Source: Salinigranum halophilum (GTDB lineage Archaea > Halobacteriota > Halobacteria > Halobacteriales > Haloferacaceae). Taken from it: a DNA stretch of 64,000 nucleotides. The DNA is taken from NCBI RefSeq assembly GCF_007004735.1, contig NZ_SSNL01000005.1, positions 1 to 64,000 of the forward strand, written 5' to 3'. The notes under the pieces were generated by a model. That model was not told the DNA's origin, did no database searches, and worked only from the letters and a program-made list of their open reading frames with translations. How positions within the stretch are numbered: the stretch's first letter is position 1; the number at the start of each line of letters is the position of its first letter. Shown piece by piece: positions 1 to 7,620 of this stretch. Position numbers and translations under genes: made by a program.

Positions 1-127
1 CCCCAAAACCCAGTCGGGGAAGGTCATCCGCCGCGCCATCTCCTCGATTTACCAGGGCGAAGAACTCGGCGATATGTCGAGTATCGAGAACCCCGCCGCG
101 CTCGACGAACTCAAAAACGCATCCTGA
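1..127 (+). CDS. acetyl-CoA synthetase-like enzyme, C-terminal end (partial)
   Basis: This is the last ~42 codons of a gene that enters from the left edge, read in the frame starting at base 2. The peptide begins PKTQSGKVIRRAI and continues with GEELGDMSSIENP before the stop at 125-127. PKTxSGK is the C-terminal A10 motif of AMP-forming acyl-CoA synthetases; its lysine is catalytic in the adenylation step and is acetylated in some acetyl-CoA synthetases. The tail 'GD(M/T)S(S/T)xENP' is typical of acetyl-CoA synthetase, which activates acetate to acetyl-CoA in the cytoplasm. Substrate choice cannot be read from this fragment. Confidence 0.8.
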   Translation, partial: PKTQSGKVIRRAISSIYQGEELGDMSSIENPAALDELKNAS

Positions 128-260
128 GGCTGTCAAGCGTCGTCAACGCCACGTTCTGGCGTCGACAGTCCGTTTTCGTTCGTGTTCGTTCCTATCGGTT
201 CGGGAGAGAAACAGAGAGGACAGCGGCAGGGCCGCAGAGCCGAGGCACGTGGTCAGGTGG
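128..260. other. intergenic region between convergent genes
   Basis: This stretch separates the rightward synthetase gene from the leftward DUF59 gene. It contains short T-rich runs (around 172-193) that may help end transcription. No gene or clear hairpin was seen. Confidence 0.4.
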
Positions 261-704
261 TCAGTCCGAGCGTTCCGCGTAGGGGGTGACGCCGGCGGCT
301 TCCATGCGTTCGTGGAAGCGTTTGCGCCGGGCTTTCCGCTCTTCGTCAGACATCCGGTCGTTCGTCCAGATCTTGCCGCTCGTGTCCTGGTGGACCTCGC
401 AGCTGTCGATCTCTTCGAGCGATTCGACGCGCTCGCAGATTTCGTCGTTGATGTCGAGGAAGTACGTACAGCGCTGGGAGGTCAAGAGGAGCGTAATCTC
501 GGCGTCGCGCCCGTCGACCTCGATGGACTCGATGAGCCCGAGGTCGATGATGTTAATCGGGTGCTCGCTCATACAGCTACAGGGGTCGAGCACCTTGCCC
601 AGTTGCGCTTTGATCTTCGACTTGCGCTCGTCGTCGAACTCCGTGTCCGGCGTGACGTGCGTGGCGGGTTCCGTCCGCGCGTACGGATCTGTGTGTGCAG
701 ACAT
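261..704 (-). CDS. DUF59 / MIP18-family iron-sulfur assembly-like protein
   Basis: A 147-residue protein. The DUF59 core spans about residues 30-95: a 'LDPCSC' segment, then the hallmark 'INIIDLGLI' and 'AEITLLLTSQRC'. DUF59 proteins (MIP18, SufT, PaaD) help insert iron-sulfur clusters into client enzymes. The CxC in the DPC segment and the Cys after the LLLTS strand are candidate metal ligands. A charged C-terminal tail of about 50 residues is rich in Arg, Lys and Glu. The start lies 6 nt beyond the stop of the upstream amidohydrolase, so the two are almost certainly co-transcribed. The client protein is not known. The nearby AOR carries a 4Fe-4S cluster and is one possibility, by inference only. 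Confidence 0.75.
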   Translation of the reverse strand: MSAHTDPYARTEPATHVTPDTEFDDERKSKIKAQLGKVLDPCSCMSEHPINIIDLGLIESIEVDGRDAEITLLLTSQRCTYFLDINDEICERVESLEEIDSCEVHQDTSGKIWTNDRMSDEERKARRKRFHERMEAAGVTPYAERSD

Positions 705-710
705 GGGTGA

Positions 711-1805
711 TTAGTCGTCGGAGGCGAGGGCCGACTCGGCCTCGTACGTCGACCACGGCGCGGCCGGGTACTCGCCACTTTCCTCGCGCTCGGTCTTGAG
801 CTGGTCCCACTTGTCGCCCTCGATGTCTTTCTTGATCTGTTCGGGGTCCTTGTCGAGGAGTCGAAGCGCGTTCTTGCCGAGGATTTTCTCCTTGTCCTCC
901 TGGGTGACTTCGGGGTAGTCGTAGTCCTCGATGAGGTCTTCGGGCATCTCGAAGTTCCAGATGCCCTCGATGGGTGGCTGAGGGTGCAGCGCCGTCGCCC
1001 CACCGGCGTAGACGATGCGGTCGGGGCCGGCCCAGTAGAGCATCTCACCGAGTGCCTTCGCGAACTTCCGCGGGCGGGTGTTGACGAGACACGCCGTGTT
1101 CTCGAGGTTCGCGTAGACGTTGTCGTGGCTCGCCATCGCGAGCACAGTCTCCTCGACGAACGAGAAGCCGGCGTGGATGATCTCGAAGTTGACGTCGGGG
1201 AAGGAGTTGGCCGCGTCCTCGACGTCGCCCGGCTTGAAGTAGCGGACGGGAGCCGTCGCGAACGGGATGAACTTGTGGATGGCCAGCGTGTCGACCTCGG
1301 AGTCGGCGACGCGCTGGAGGAGGGGCCAGACGGCGTCTTCTGTTAACTGGAGCGAGAGGTCGTTGCCGTTCTGGTAGCGCGCCGGGTAGAACTTGATACC
1401 CTCCACACCCTCTTTCGCGGCGAACTCCTCGATCTGGTCGCCCGCGTCGTCCTCCAGCGGGTTGACGTCGACGTACATCGACACACGATTCTGGTTCTGC
1501 TCCATGAACTCGAAGCCCTTCTCGCGGGAGACGTAGCCGTCGTGGAAGTAGTCGTCGAGCGGCAGGGAGTGGTACACCGAGTAGTCGATCTGACTCTCCA
1601 AGAAGAGCAGTCGCGCGAGTTCCTCGGGCTGGTGGTCGCGGTAGAAGACCTCCTCCGACGGGATGTAGCCGTCGGGGAGGAGCTTCGCGCCGAGTTCGTA
1701 CGTCTCGTCGTCCCATATCTGCGCGTGGGGGTGCTTGTGATTCTCCGGCGTGTGGTTGAAGCAGTGTGACACGGAGTCCACTACAAGTGAGCCACTGTCT
1801 AACAT
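711..1805 (-). CDS. amidohydrolase-2 family protein (TIM barrel) with altered metal site
   Basis: A 364-residue protein of the amidohydrolase-related TIM-barrel family (ACMSD/decarboxylase-like). Later motifs such as 'LAIHKF' and 'EIIHAG' keep the His residues seen in family members. The N-terminal DxHxH signature reads DSVSH, so the first His is missing. The usual GxD near the C-terminus reads 'YAGGATAL', so the catalytic Asp also appears lost. Activity may be unusual, or metal-poor. I chose the ATG at 1805 because a TATA-like box (1831-1839, reverse) lies 26-34 nt upstream, fitting a leaderless mRNA. An in-frame ATG at 1832 is the alternative. First gene of an operon with the DUF59 protein; divergent from the SDR at 1983. 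Confidence 0.65.
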   Translation of the reverse strand: MLDSGSLVVDSVSHCFNHTPENHKHPHAQIWDDETYELGAKLLPDGYIPSEEVFYRDHQPEELARLLFLESQIDYSVYHSLPLDDYFHDGYVSREKGFEFMEQNQNRVSMYVDVNPLEDDAGDQIEEFAAKEGVEGIKFYPARYQNGNDLSLQLTEDAVWPLLQRVADSEVDTLAIHKFIPFATAPVRYFKPGDVEDAANSFPDVNFEIIHAGFSFVEETVLAMASHDNVYANLENTACLVNTRPRKFAKALGEMLYWAGPDRIVYAGGATALHPQPPIEGIWNFEMPEDLIEDYDYPEVTQEDKEKILGKNALRLLDKDPEQIKKDIEGDKWDQLKTEREESGEYPAAPWSTYEAESALASDD

Positions 1806-1830
1806 CTCGTTGTGTTGATTTTCCACACCC

Positions 1831-1955
1831 ATTATTAAACATTGGGGTTGGCGTGTGACGAGCGAAGGGCGCGTGCGGTGAGGGAGCGAGTCGACGGCCG
1901 GAGCGGGCCAGTCGCCGGGCTTCTGCGTGGTTCGCGTATCGAGAAACACTTAATT
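1831..1955. promoter_or_regulatory. divergent promoters for the amidohydrolase and SDR genes
   Basis: TTTAATAAT on the minus strand (1831-1839) is 26-34 nt from the amidohydrolase ATG. CTTAATTG on the plus strand (1949-1956) is centred 30 nt before the SDR ATG at 1983. Both match haloarchaeal TATA-box spacing for leaderless transcripts. Confidence 0.5.
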
Positions 1956-1982
1956 GAGAGGCAGTAGCACGGTAGCGTAGAC

Positions 1983-2738
1983 ATGTCCGAGCGACTGCAA
2001 GGGAAGACAGCACTGGTCACTGGTGGGTCGTCGGGGAACGGCCGCGCGATCGCCCGACGGTTCGCCGAGGAGGGTGCGAGCGTCACCGTCGCCGACGTCC
2101 GCGAGGACCCGCGGATGGGTGGAGAACCGACACACGACCTCATCGAGAGCGAGGGTGGGGACGCACAGTTCGTCGAGTGCGACGTGAGTTCCGTCGCGGA
2201 CCTGCGTGAGGCCGTCGACGCGACCGTCGCGGCGTTCGGCTCGCTCGACGTGATGGTGAACAACGCGGGCGTCGAGCGACAACTCCCGCTGGACGACGTG
2301 ACTGAGGAGGACTACGAGTGGCTGATGGACATCAACCTCAAGGGCGTCTACTTCGGGAGTCAGGCCGCCGTCGAGGTGATGCGCGAGCAAGAACAGGGAG
2401 GAAGCATCATCAACATGTCCTCCATCGGAGGGATTCGCGGGCTGGAGAACTCCTCGCTGTACTGTACCTCGAAGGGAGGAGTGACGAACCTCACCCGACA
2501 GTTAGCGGTCGAACACGGGGAGGCGGGCGTCCGGGTCAACGCGCTCAACCCCGGCTTCATCGAGACGGCGATGACGATGGAAGACGGCGAGACAGCAGGG
2601 GGAATCCTCGAACAGACGCCGCTCGGTCGCGCCGGACAGCCCGACGAAGTCGCCGACGCGGCGCTGTTTCTCGCGAGCGACGAGTCGTCGTTCGTCACCG
2701 GTCACAACCTCGTGATGGACGGCGGCTTCACCGCGTAA
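1983..2738 (+). CDS. short-chain dehydrogenase/reductase (SDR)
   Basis: A 251-residue classical SDR, the usual length. It has a cofactor glycine motif at residues 13-20 (TGGSSGNG), NNAG at 93-96, and catalytic Ser147, Tyr160 and Lys164 (YCTSK). The C-terminal 'VTGHNLVMDGGF' is typical of 3-oxoacyl-ACP reductase/glucose dehydrogenase-like members. It should reduce or oxidise a carbonyl or alcohol with NAD(P)(H); the substrate cannot be inferred. The final Ile of TGxxxGIG is replaced by Asn. It precedes the AOR gene by 63 nt, but the AOR gene has its own TATA box. Confidence 0.85.
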   Translation: MSERLQGKTALVTGGSSGNGRAIARRFAEEGASVTVADVREDPRMGGEPTHDLIESEGGDAQFVECDVSSVADLREAVDATVAAFGSLDVMVNNAGVERQLPLDDVTEEDYEWLMDINLKGVYFGSQAAVEVMREQEQGGSIINMSSIGGIRGLENSSLYCTSKGGVTNLTRQLAVEHGEAGVRVNALNPGFIETAMTMEDGETAGGILEQTPLGRAGQPDEVADAALFLASDESSFVTGHNLVMDGGFTA

Positions 2739-2767
2739 GGGCCCGGCCCGAACGTGTCGTGAGCAAC

Positions 2768-2776
2768 GTTTATCAT
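2768..2776 (+). promoter_or_regulatory. TATA-like box of the AOR gene
   Basis: GTTTATCAT lies 26-34 nt before the ATG at 2802 and supports that start, with a leaderless message. Confidence 0.45.
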
Positions 2777-2801
2777 TTTGTGCGCGCGAGGTGGTGGTGT
2801 G

Positions 2802-4478
2802 ATGCTCCACGCAGAGGGCCCCCTCTTGACGGTCGACGTCGGCGACCGCACCACCGAGACGACCGACATCGGAGACGTCCACGAGACGTTCATCGGCGGC
2901 CGTGGCGTCGCCACGCGTCTCGCTCACGAGCGCGTCCCGTTCGACGTCGACCCGCTTGGCGAAGAGAACCGGCTGTACTTCACCACAGGACCGATGCAGG
3001 CGTCGAACATGTCCTTCACCGGACGCATGAACTGTACGAGCGTCTCGCCGCTGACCGGCGGACTGCTCTCGTCGAACGCCGGTGGGTTCATGTCGCGCAA
3101 CTTCGCCGCGACGGGCTACGGTGCCTTCGAACTCGTCGGGGCGAGCGACGACCTCCTCGTCGTCCACGTCACCGACGACGGCGTCGAGTTCGAATCGGTC
3201 CCCGACCTCGCGGGCGCGACGGTTCCCGCGACCGTCGAGTACATCGAAGACGAACACGGTCTCGAACACGAACACGTCGCCTGCATCGGGCCGGGCGGCG
3301 AGAACGAAGTGCGCTTCGCCTCCATTATGACCTCCGAGTCGAGAGCGTTCGGTCGAGGTGGGCTCGGGGCCGTGCTCGGCGCGAAGGGCGTGAAGGCGAT
3401 TACGTTCGACGGCGATTCGAGTCCGGACATCGAGATCCCGGCGATACAGATGGACGTTCACCGGGATGCGGCGACCGCCGACCACATCATGAAGCGACAG
3501 GGGACGACCTCCGTCACCGACCTCGCCAACGAGGTCTCCGCGCTCCCCACGCGCTACTTCTCTGAGCTCCAGTTCGAGGGCGTCGAGGGAATCAACGGCG
3601 ACAGAGTCGAGGAGAAGAAGTTCAAGAAGGCGACCTGTTCGGCGTGTGCGTTCGCCTGCAAGCTCCCCACGAAGGACGAGGAACAAGGCGTCGAAACCGA
3701 AGGCCCGGAGTTCGAGACGGTGATGTCGTTCGGGTCGAACGCGGGCGTCGACGACATCGTCGACGTGATGCAGTCGAACGAGTTGTGTGATAGATACGGG
3801 CTCGACAGCATCTCCTGTGGCAACGTCGTCTCGGCGTACCTCGAGAGCGAGGACGCCTTCGGCGACACCGAGTTGATATTCGAGACGGTCGAGAAAATCG
3901 CTCACCGCGAGGGCGTCGGCGACCTCCTCGCGGAAGGCATCGACCGCTTCCACGACGAGTTGGGGGTCGAAAACTGGACGGTCAAGGGGCTCGACTTCGC
4001 CGCCCACGACGGTCGGACGCTGAACGGGCAGGGCCTGTCGTACGCGACGGCCACGCGCGGGGCGGACCACATGTTCACCACGATGTACGCCTGGGAGTAC
4101 CCCCTCGTCGACAAGGACGAGGCGTACAACCCCACCGGTCTCGAGGGGAAGCCCGAGATGGTCATCGAGCAGGAGAACGCCCGGGCGCTGGAGGACTGCG
4201 GCATCGTCTGTCGCTTCTCGCGGAGTTTCATGACGCCCGAACGCTTCGAGGGCCTGTTCGGAGCCGACTACGCGGACCTCCTCGCGGTGGGGTCGAGAGT
4301 CGTCGACCTCGAACGCCACTTCAACAACCAGCGTGGCATCGACCGGAGTGACGACGCGCTCCCGTACTCGCTGCCGGACTTCGAGGCGGCCCTCGACGAG
4401 TACTACGAGCGTCGGGGCTGGACCGCGGAGGGGACCGTGCCGAGCAGTCGGGTCGACGCGTCGATTAGCGCGGACTGA
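2802..4478 (+). CDS. aldehyde:ferredoxin oxidoreductase (tungsten AOR family)
   Basis: A 558-residue member of the AOR family, which oxidises aldehydes to carboxylic acids with ferredoxin as acceptor, using a tungsto-bispterin and a 4Fe-4S cluster. The N-terminal 'FIGGRGVATRL' is typical of AOR domain 1. A cluster motif CxxCxxxC (CSACAFAC, about residues 278-285) and a distal Cys in 'CGIVC' (about residues 466-470) supply the four cluster ligands. Other AOR-like segments are 'GRGGLGAVLGAKGVKA' and 'CDRYGLDSISCGN'. An upstream TTG at 2778 is possible, but TATA spacing favours 2802. Haloarchaea often carry several AOR paralogues, so the substrate aldehyde is uncertain. No pterin or tungsten-transport gene lies alongside. 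Confidence 0.88.
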   Translation: MLHAEGPLLTVDVGDRTTETTDIGDVHETFIGGRGVATRLAHERVPFDVDPLGEENRLYFTTGPMQASNMSFTGRMNCTSVSPLTGGLLSSNAGGFMSRNFAATGYGAFELVGASDDLLVVHVTDDGVEFESVPDLAGATVPATVEYIEDEHGLEHEHVACIGPGGENEVRFASIMTSESRAFGRGGLGAVLGAKGVKAITFDGDSSPDIEIPAIQMDVHRDAATADHIMKRQGTTSVTDLANEVSALPTRYFSELQFEGVEGINGDRVEEKKFKKATCSACAFACKLPTKDEEQGVETEGPEFETVMSFGSNAGVDDIVDVMQSNELCDRYGLDSISCGNVVSAYLESEDAFGDTELIFETVEKIAHREGVGDLLAEGIDRFHDELGVENWTVKGLDFAAHDGRTLNGQGLSYATATRGADHMFTTMYAWEYPLVDKDEAYNPTGLEGKPEMVIEQENARALEDCGIVCRFSRSFMTPERFEGLFGADYADLLAVGSRVVDLERHFNNQRGIDRSDDALPYSLPDFEAALDEYYERRGWTAEGTVPSSRVDASISAD

Positions 4479-4517
4479 CCGGCTTCTCTACGTTCTCGGG
4501 CGTTTCGTGTTTCGAGG

Positions 4518-4943
4518 TCAGTGCACTACCGTCGTCGGGCACTCGGCGCGACGGACGACCTGTTCGGCGACACTGCCGAGGAGGACGCGCGCGACGCCCG
4601 TCCGTCCGTGGCTTCCCATCACGATCTGGTCGACGTCGTGTTCGTCCGCGCAGTCGAGAATCTCTCCCGCAGGCTTCCCATCTCTGGTGACTGTCGTGAC
4701 GGAGACGTCGTGTTCGTCCGTGCGTTCTTTCGCCTCGGCGAACAGTTCCTCGGCGTCTTCGGTCGCCTTCTGATACCAGCCTTCGAGCCGTCCGCGGCCG
4801 CCGCGGCTGGGGTCGGTGAGAGACTCGCTGTAATCGATGACGTGGACGAGGACGAACTCGTCCTCGTCGTGGACCGAAAGAGCGTACTCGAGCGCGTTCT
4901 GTGCCTGTGGCGAATCGTCTAGTGCGACCAGTGTGCGTCCCAT
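4518..4943 (-). CDS. universal stress protein (UspA family)
   Basis: A 141-residue single-domain universal stress protein, the standard length. It begins 'GRTLVALDDSPQAQNAL' and ends with the ATP-binding signature 'GSHGRTG' plus 'LLGSVAEQVV', i.e. G-x2-G-x9-G-S/T, so it belongs to the ATP-binding class. These are cytoplasmic proteins linked to stress survival; their exact activity is usually unknown. The ATG at 4943 gives the canonical N-terminus; an in-frame ATG at 4970 would add nine residues. It is convergent with the AOR gene and lies downstream of the sugar ABC permease, with an 89 nt gap, so it is probably a separate unit. Confidence 0.88.
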   Translation of the reverse strand: MGRTLVALDDSPQAQNALEYALSVHDEDEFVLVHVIDYSESLTDPSRGGRGRLEGWYQKATEDAEELFAEAKERTDEHDVSVTTVTRDGKPAGEILDCADEHDVDQIVMGSHGRTGVARVLLGSVAEQVVRRAECPTTVVH

Positions 4944-5032
4944 ATCGAGCGGTACGCTACCAGGGAGCATGAAAGTGGGGGTCCGACGGCGGACGGAGAC
5001 GGAGAGAAACCGAAGAGCGGAGTCGAGCCGCG

Positions 5033-6025
5033 CTACTTCACGACGTCGATCTTCGCGCGGTCGATAGAGAGCGCCACCGCGGCGACGACCACGAGCCCCA
5101 GGATGATCTCCTGGACGAACGAGTCGGTGCCGAGCAGGTTCATCCCGTTGTTCAGGACCGCGATGACGAGCACGCCCAGAATGGTCCGGTGGGGCCCGCC
5201 GACGCCGCCGGTCAGCGCCGTCCCACCCATGACGATGGCGGCGATGCTGGGCAGGAGGAGCCCGCTCCCGATGTTCGGCGAGGCCGACGAGATGCGCAGC
5301 GTCAAGAGGACGCCGGCGATGCCACAGAGCAGCCCCGACAGCACGAAGGGGTAGATTTTGTAGCGGTCGACCTTCGCGCCGGCCAGCTCGACGACGCGCT
5401 CGTTCTCGCCCAGCGCGAAGCAGTACCGGCCGAACTTCGTTCGGAAGGCCAGGACGATGGTACCCACGTAGATGAGCAGTCCCCAGAGCACCAGGTTGGG
5501 GATGCCGAAGACGTCCCCGGTCGAGATGGTGCGGATGGCGGGATTCCGGAAGGTGATGGTCGAGCCACCGGTGATGATCTTCCCGACCCCGGCCATCACC
5601 GAGAGCGTCCCGAGCGTGACCAGGAACGAGGGCACCTTGAGCTTCGTGAAGACGAGGCCGTTGAACAGGCCGGCGAGCATCCCGACGCCGATGGCGAGCG
5701 GGATGGCGAGCAAGCCCAGGCCGAACTGCGAGATCAGGACGACAGTCACGACGCCCGTCAAGAGCACGACCGACTCGACCGAGAGGTCGATGCTCTGCTG
5801 GAGGATGGGGAAGGTCCCCGCCAGCGCCACCAACAGCAGCGTGACGGCGTTCTTCGCGACGTTGTCGAGCAGGTTGCCCTCGGTGAAGAATCGCTCCGTC
5901 GTGAACGTGAAGAAGAGTATCAGCCCGAACAGCATGACGAACGGGCCCAGGTCCTGTATCCAGTCGTGGAGGGTGCGTTGCTCTCGTTGGTTGGTAATCC
6001 ACTCGCTGACGCTACTTGTACTCAT
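5033..6025 (-). CDS. sugar ABC transporter permease (RbsC-like)
   Basis: A 330-residue polytopic membrane protein with about eight to ten hydrophobic segments. It carries features of the ribose/galactose-type permease family (BPD_transp_2): 'SIDLSVESVVLLTG' early, 'VPSFLVTLGTL' in the middle, 'FGRYCFALGENERVVELAGAKV' as the cytoplasmic coupling region, and 'IMGGTALTGGVGG' near the end. One such protein usually forms a homodimeric channel. Its start is 2 nt from the stop of the ATPase gene, so translation is probably coupled. It works with the ATPase (6028-7602) and binding protein (7621-8988) to import a sugar or similar small polar compound. Confidence 0.9.
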   Translation of the reverse strand: MSTSSVSEWITNQREQRTLHDWIQDLGPFVMLFGLILFFTFTTERFFTEGNLLDNVAKNAVTLLLVALAGTFPILQQSIDLSVESVVLLTGVVTVVLISQFGLGLLAIPLAIGVGMLAGLFNGLVFTKLKVPSFLVTLGTLSVMAGVGKIITGGSTITFRNPAIRTISTGDVFGIPNLVLWGLLIYVGTIVLAFRTKFGRYCFALGENERVVELAGAKVDRYKIYPFVLSGLLCGIAGVLLTLRISSASPNIGSGLLLPSIAAIVMGGTALTGGVGGPHRTILGVLVIAVLNNGMNLLGTDSFVQEIILGLVVVAAVALSIDRAKIDVVK

Positions 6026-6027
6026 TG

Positions 6028-7602
6028 TCAGATCATCTCCTGTATCAGGTCCTCTTCGGTCGGTTTGTTGCCCGGCGAGGCGTCGAAGGGTTCGCCGACG
6101 AACTCGCCTTTCGCCATCACGGCGATTCGGTTGGACATGCCGATGACCTCGGGCAGTTCGTCGCCGATGAAGACGATCGAGACGCCCTTGTCGGTCAGCT
6201 CACGGCAGAGCCGGTACACCTCTTCTTTGGCGCCGACGTCGATACCCCGAGTCACGTTGTCCATCACGAGCACCGGGGTCTCCTGGGCCAGCCAGCGGGC
6301 GATGACGACCTTCTGCTGGTTCCCGCCGCTCAGGCCGTGCACCAGCGCATTGGGTCCTGGCGTCTTGATGGACAGCTCCTCGATGGCGTCGAGCGTCGCC
6401 TCCTCCTCGGCGTCCAGGTCGAGCAGCGGCAGGTTGCCGTGCATGTCCCGGACCATCGCCAGGGAGGTGTTGACCAGCACCGACTGGTAGAGCAGTAAGC
6501 CCTCTGATTTCCGGTCTTTCGGGATGTAGCCGACGCCCGCGTCGACCATGTCCGAGACCGTCGGGTTCTGCAGCGTGGTGCCGTCGACGGAGACCGAGCC
6601 CTGTGTCACGTTGAGGTCGCCCGCGAGCAGGCGCCCGAGTCGCTGTTTGCCCGAGCCCTCGACGCCGACGATACCGAATATCTCGCCTTCGCGGACGGAG
6701 AAGGAAATCGGGCCGACAGTGTCCTCGTGGGCCACCTCGTCGACGGCCATCGCCGTCTCGCCGAGGTCGGCCTCGCGCTGCTGGTCGGGGACACGGTAGT
6801 ACTCGTCGGCCGTCTCTCGGCCGACCATCGCCTGCTGTAGCGAGTCCGTGGTGGCGTCGGCCGCCGTGGTGGAGCCGACGCGCTCGCCGTCTTTGAGGAC
6901 GTAGATCCGGTCGGAAATCTGCAGCACCTCGTCGAGTTCGTGCGAGACGAAGACGAACGTCGCCCGGTCCCGCAGGTCGTTCACGAGGTCGAAGAGGATC
7001 TCCCGGCCGCTCTCCTCGAGCCCGGCCGTCGGCTCGTCGAGGAGGATGACCGGGTTCTCGGACTTCTGTGAGACGTGGAACGCCTTCGCGATCTCGAGCA
7101 TCTGGCGCTCGTTGAACGAGTAGTTACGCACGCGCTCGTCCACGTCGATGTTGATGCCAAGGTCGTCGACGAATGCCTGGGCTTCCTCACGCATCCGGTC
7201 TTTCTCGAGCACCCCGAAGCGCTCCATCTCCCGCCCGAGATAGAGGTTCTCGTACCCCCGCATGGTCGTGATGACGTCCTGTTCCTGGTGGACGAGCGAG
7301 ACGCCGTAGTCCGCCGCTTCACGCGGGTTCGTGAACGAGACCGGCTCCCCGTCGACGTACAGCTGGCCCTCGTCGGCCTGCAACACGCCGGTCAGGATGT
7401 TCAACAGCGTGCTCTTGCCAGCGCCGTTCTCCCCGACCAGGCCGATGACCTCGCCGTGGTCGACTGCCAGCGACACGTCTTCGAGGGCCTGTACGTGGCG
7501 GAACGACTTCGAGATGCCCTCGACGCGGAAGCTGTGATTGTCCCCGCTTTTCGGGCTAGCCCGGCCCGCGTCCGTCGCGTCGGTGTGTGTCTGTGATGCC
7601 AT
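6028..7602 (-). CDS. sugar ABC transporter ATP-binding protein (RbsA/MglA-like, two ABC domains)
   Basis: A 524-residue double ATPase, the normal size for RbsA/MglA. The first domain has an intact Walker A (GENGAGKST, residues 57-65), a Walker B ending 'VILLDEPTAGL' and the switch His in 'FVSHELDE'. Its signature reads 'YSFNERQM' rather than LSGGQ. The second domain has a degenerate P-loop (GVEGSGKQR) but a good signature (LSGGNQQKV) and 'VLVMDNVTRGIDVGAKEEVYRL'. This asymmetry is normal for the family. It lies 18 nt from the binding-protein stop in the same operon. Confidence 0.92.
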   Translation of the reverse strand: MASQTHTDATDAGRASPKSGDNHSFRVEGISKSFRHVQALEDVSLAVDHGEVIGLVGENGAGKSTLLNILTGVLQADEGQLYVDGEPVSFTNPREAADYGVSLVHQEQDVITTMRGYENLYLGREMERFGVLEKDRMREEAQAFVDDLGINIDVDERVRNYSFNERQMLEIAKAFHVSQKSENPVILLDEPTAGLEESGREILFDLVNDLRDRATFVFVSHELDEVLQISDRIYVLKDGERVGSTTAADATTDSLQQAMVGRETADEYYRVPDQQREADLGETAMAVDEVAHEDTVGPISFSVREGEIFGIVGVEGSGKQRLGRLLAGDLNVTQGSVSVDGTTLQNPTVSDMVDAGVGYIPKDRKSEGLLLYQSVLVNTSLAMVRDMHGNLPLLDLDAEEEATLDAIEELSIKTPGPNALVHGLSGGNQQKVVIARWLAQETPVLVMDNVTRGIDVGAKEEVYRLCRELTDKGVSIVFIGDELPEVIGMSNRIAVMAKGEFVGEPFDASPGNKPTEEDLIQEMI

Positions 7603-7620
7603 GGGGGTGTGTGGTGAGAG

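Noticed and set aside
2502-4319. A 605-codon minus-strand frame opposite the AOR gene
   Set aside because: It is an antisense shadow caused by high G+C. The plus strand encodes clear AOR motifs across the same bases.
4518-6002. A 494-codon minus-strand frame joining the UspA gene to upstream sequence
   Set aside because: Only the last 141 codons look like protein. The rest is an Arg/His/Pro-rich shadow of the ABC permease in another frame.
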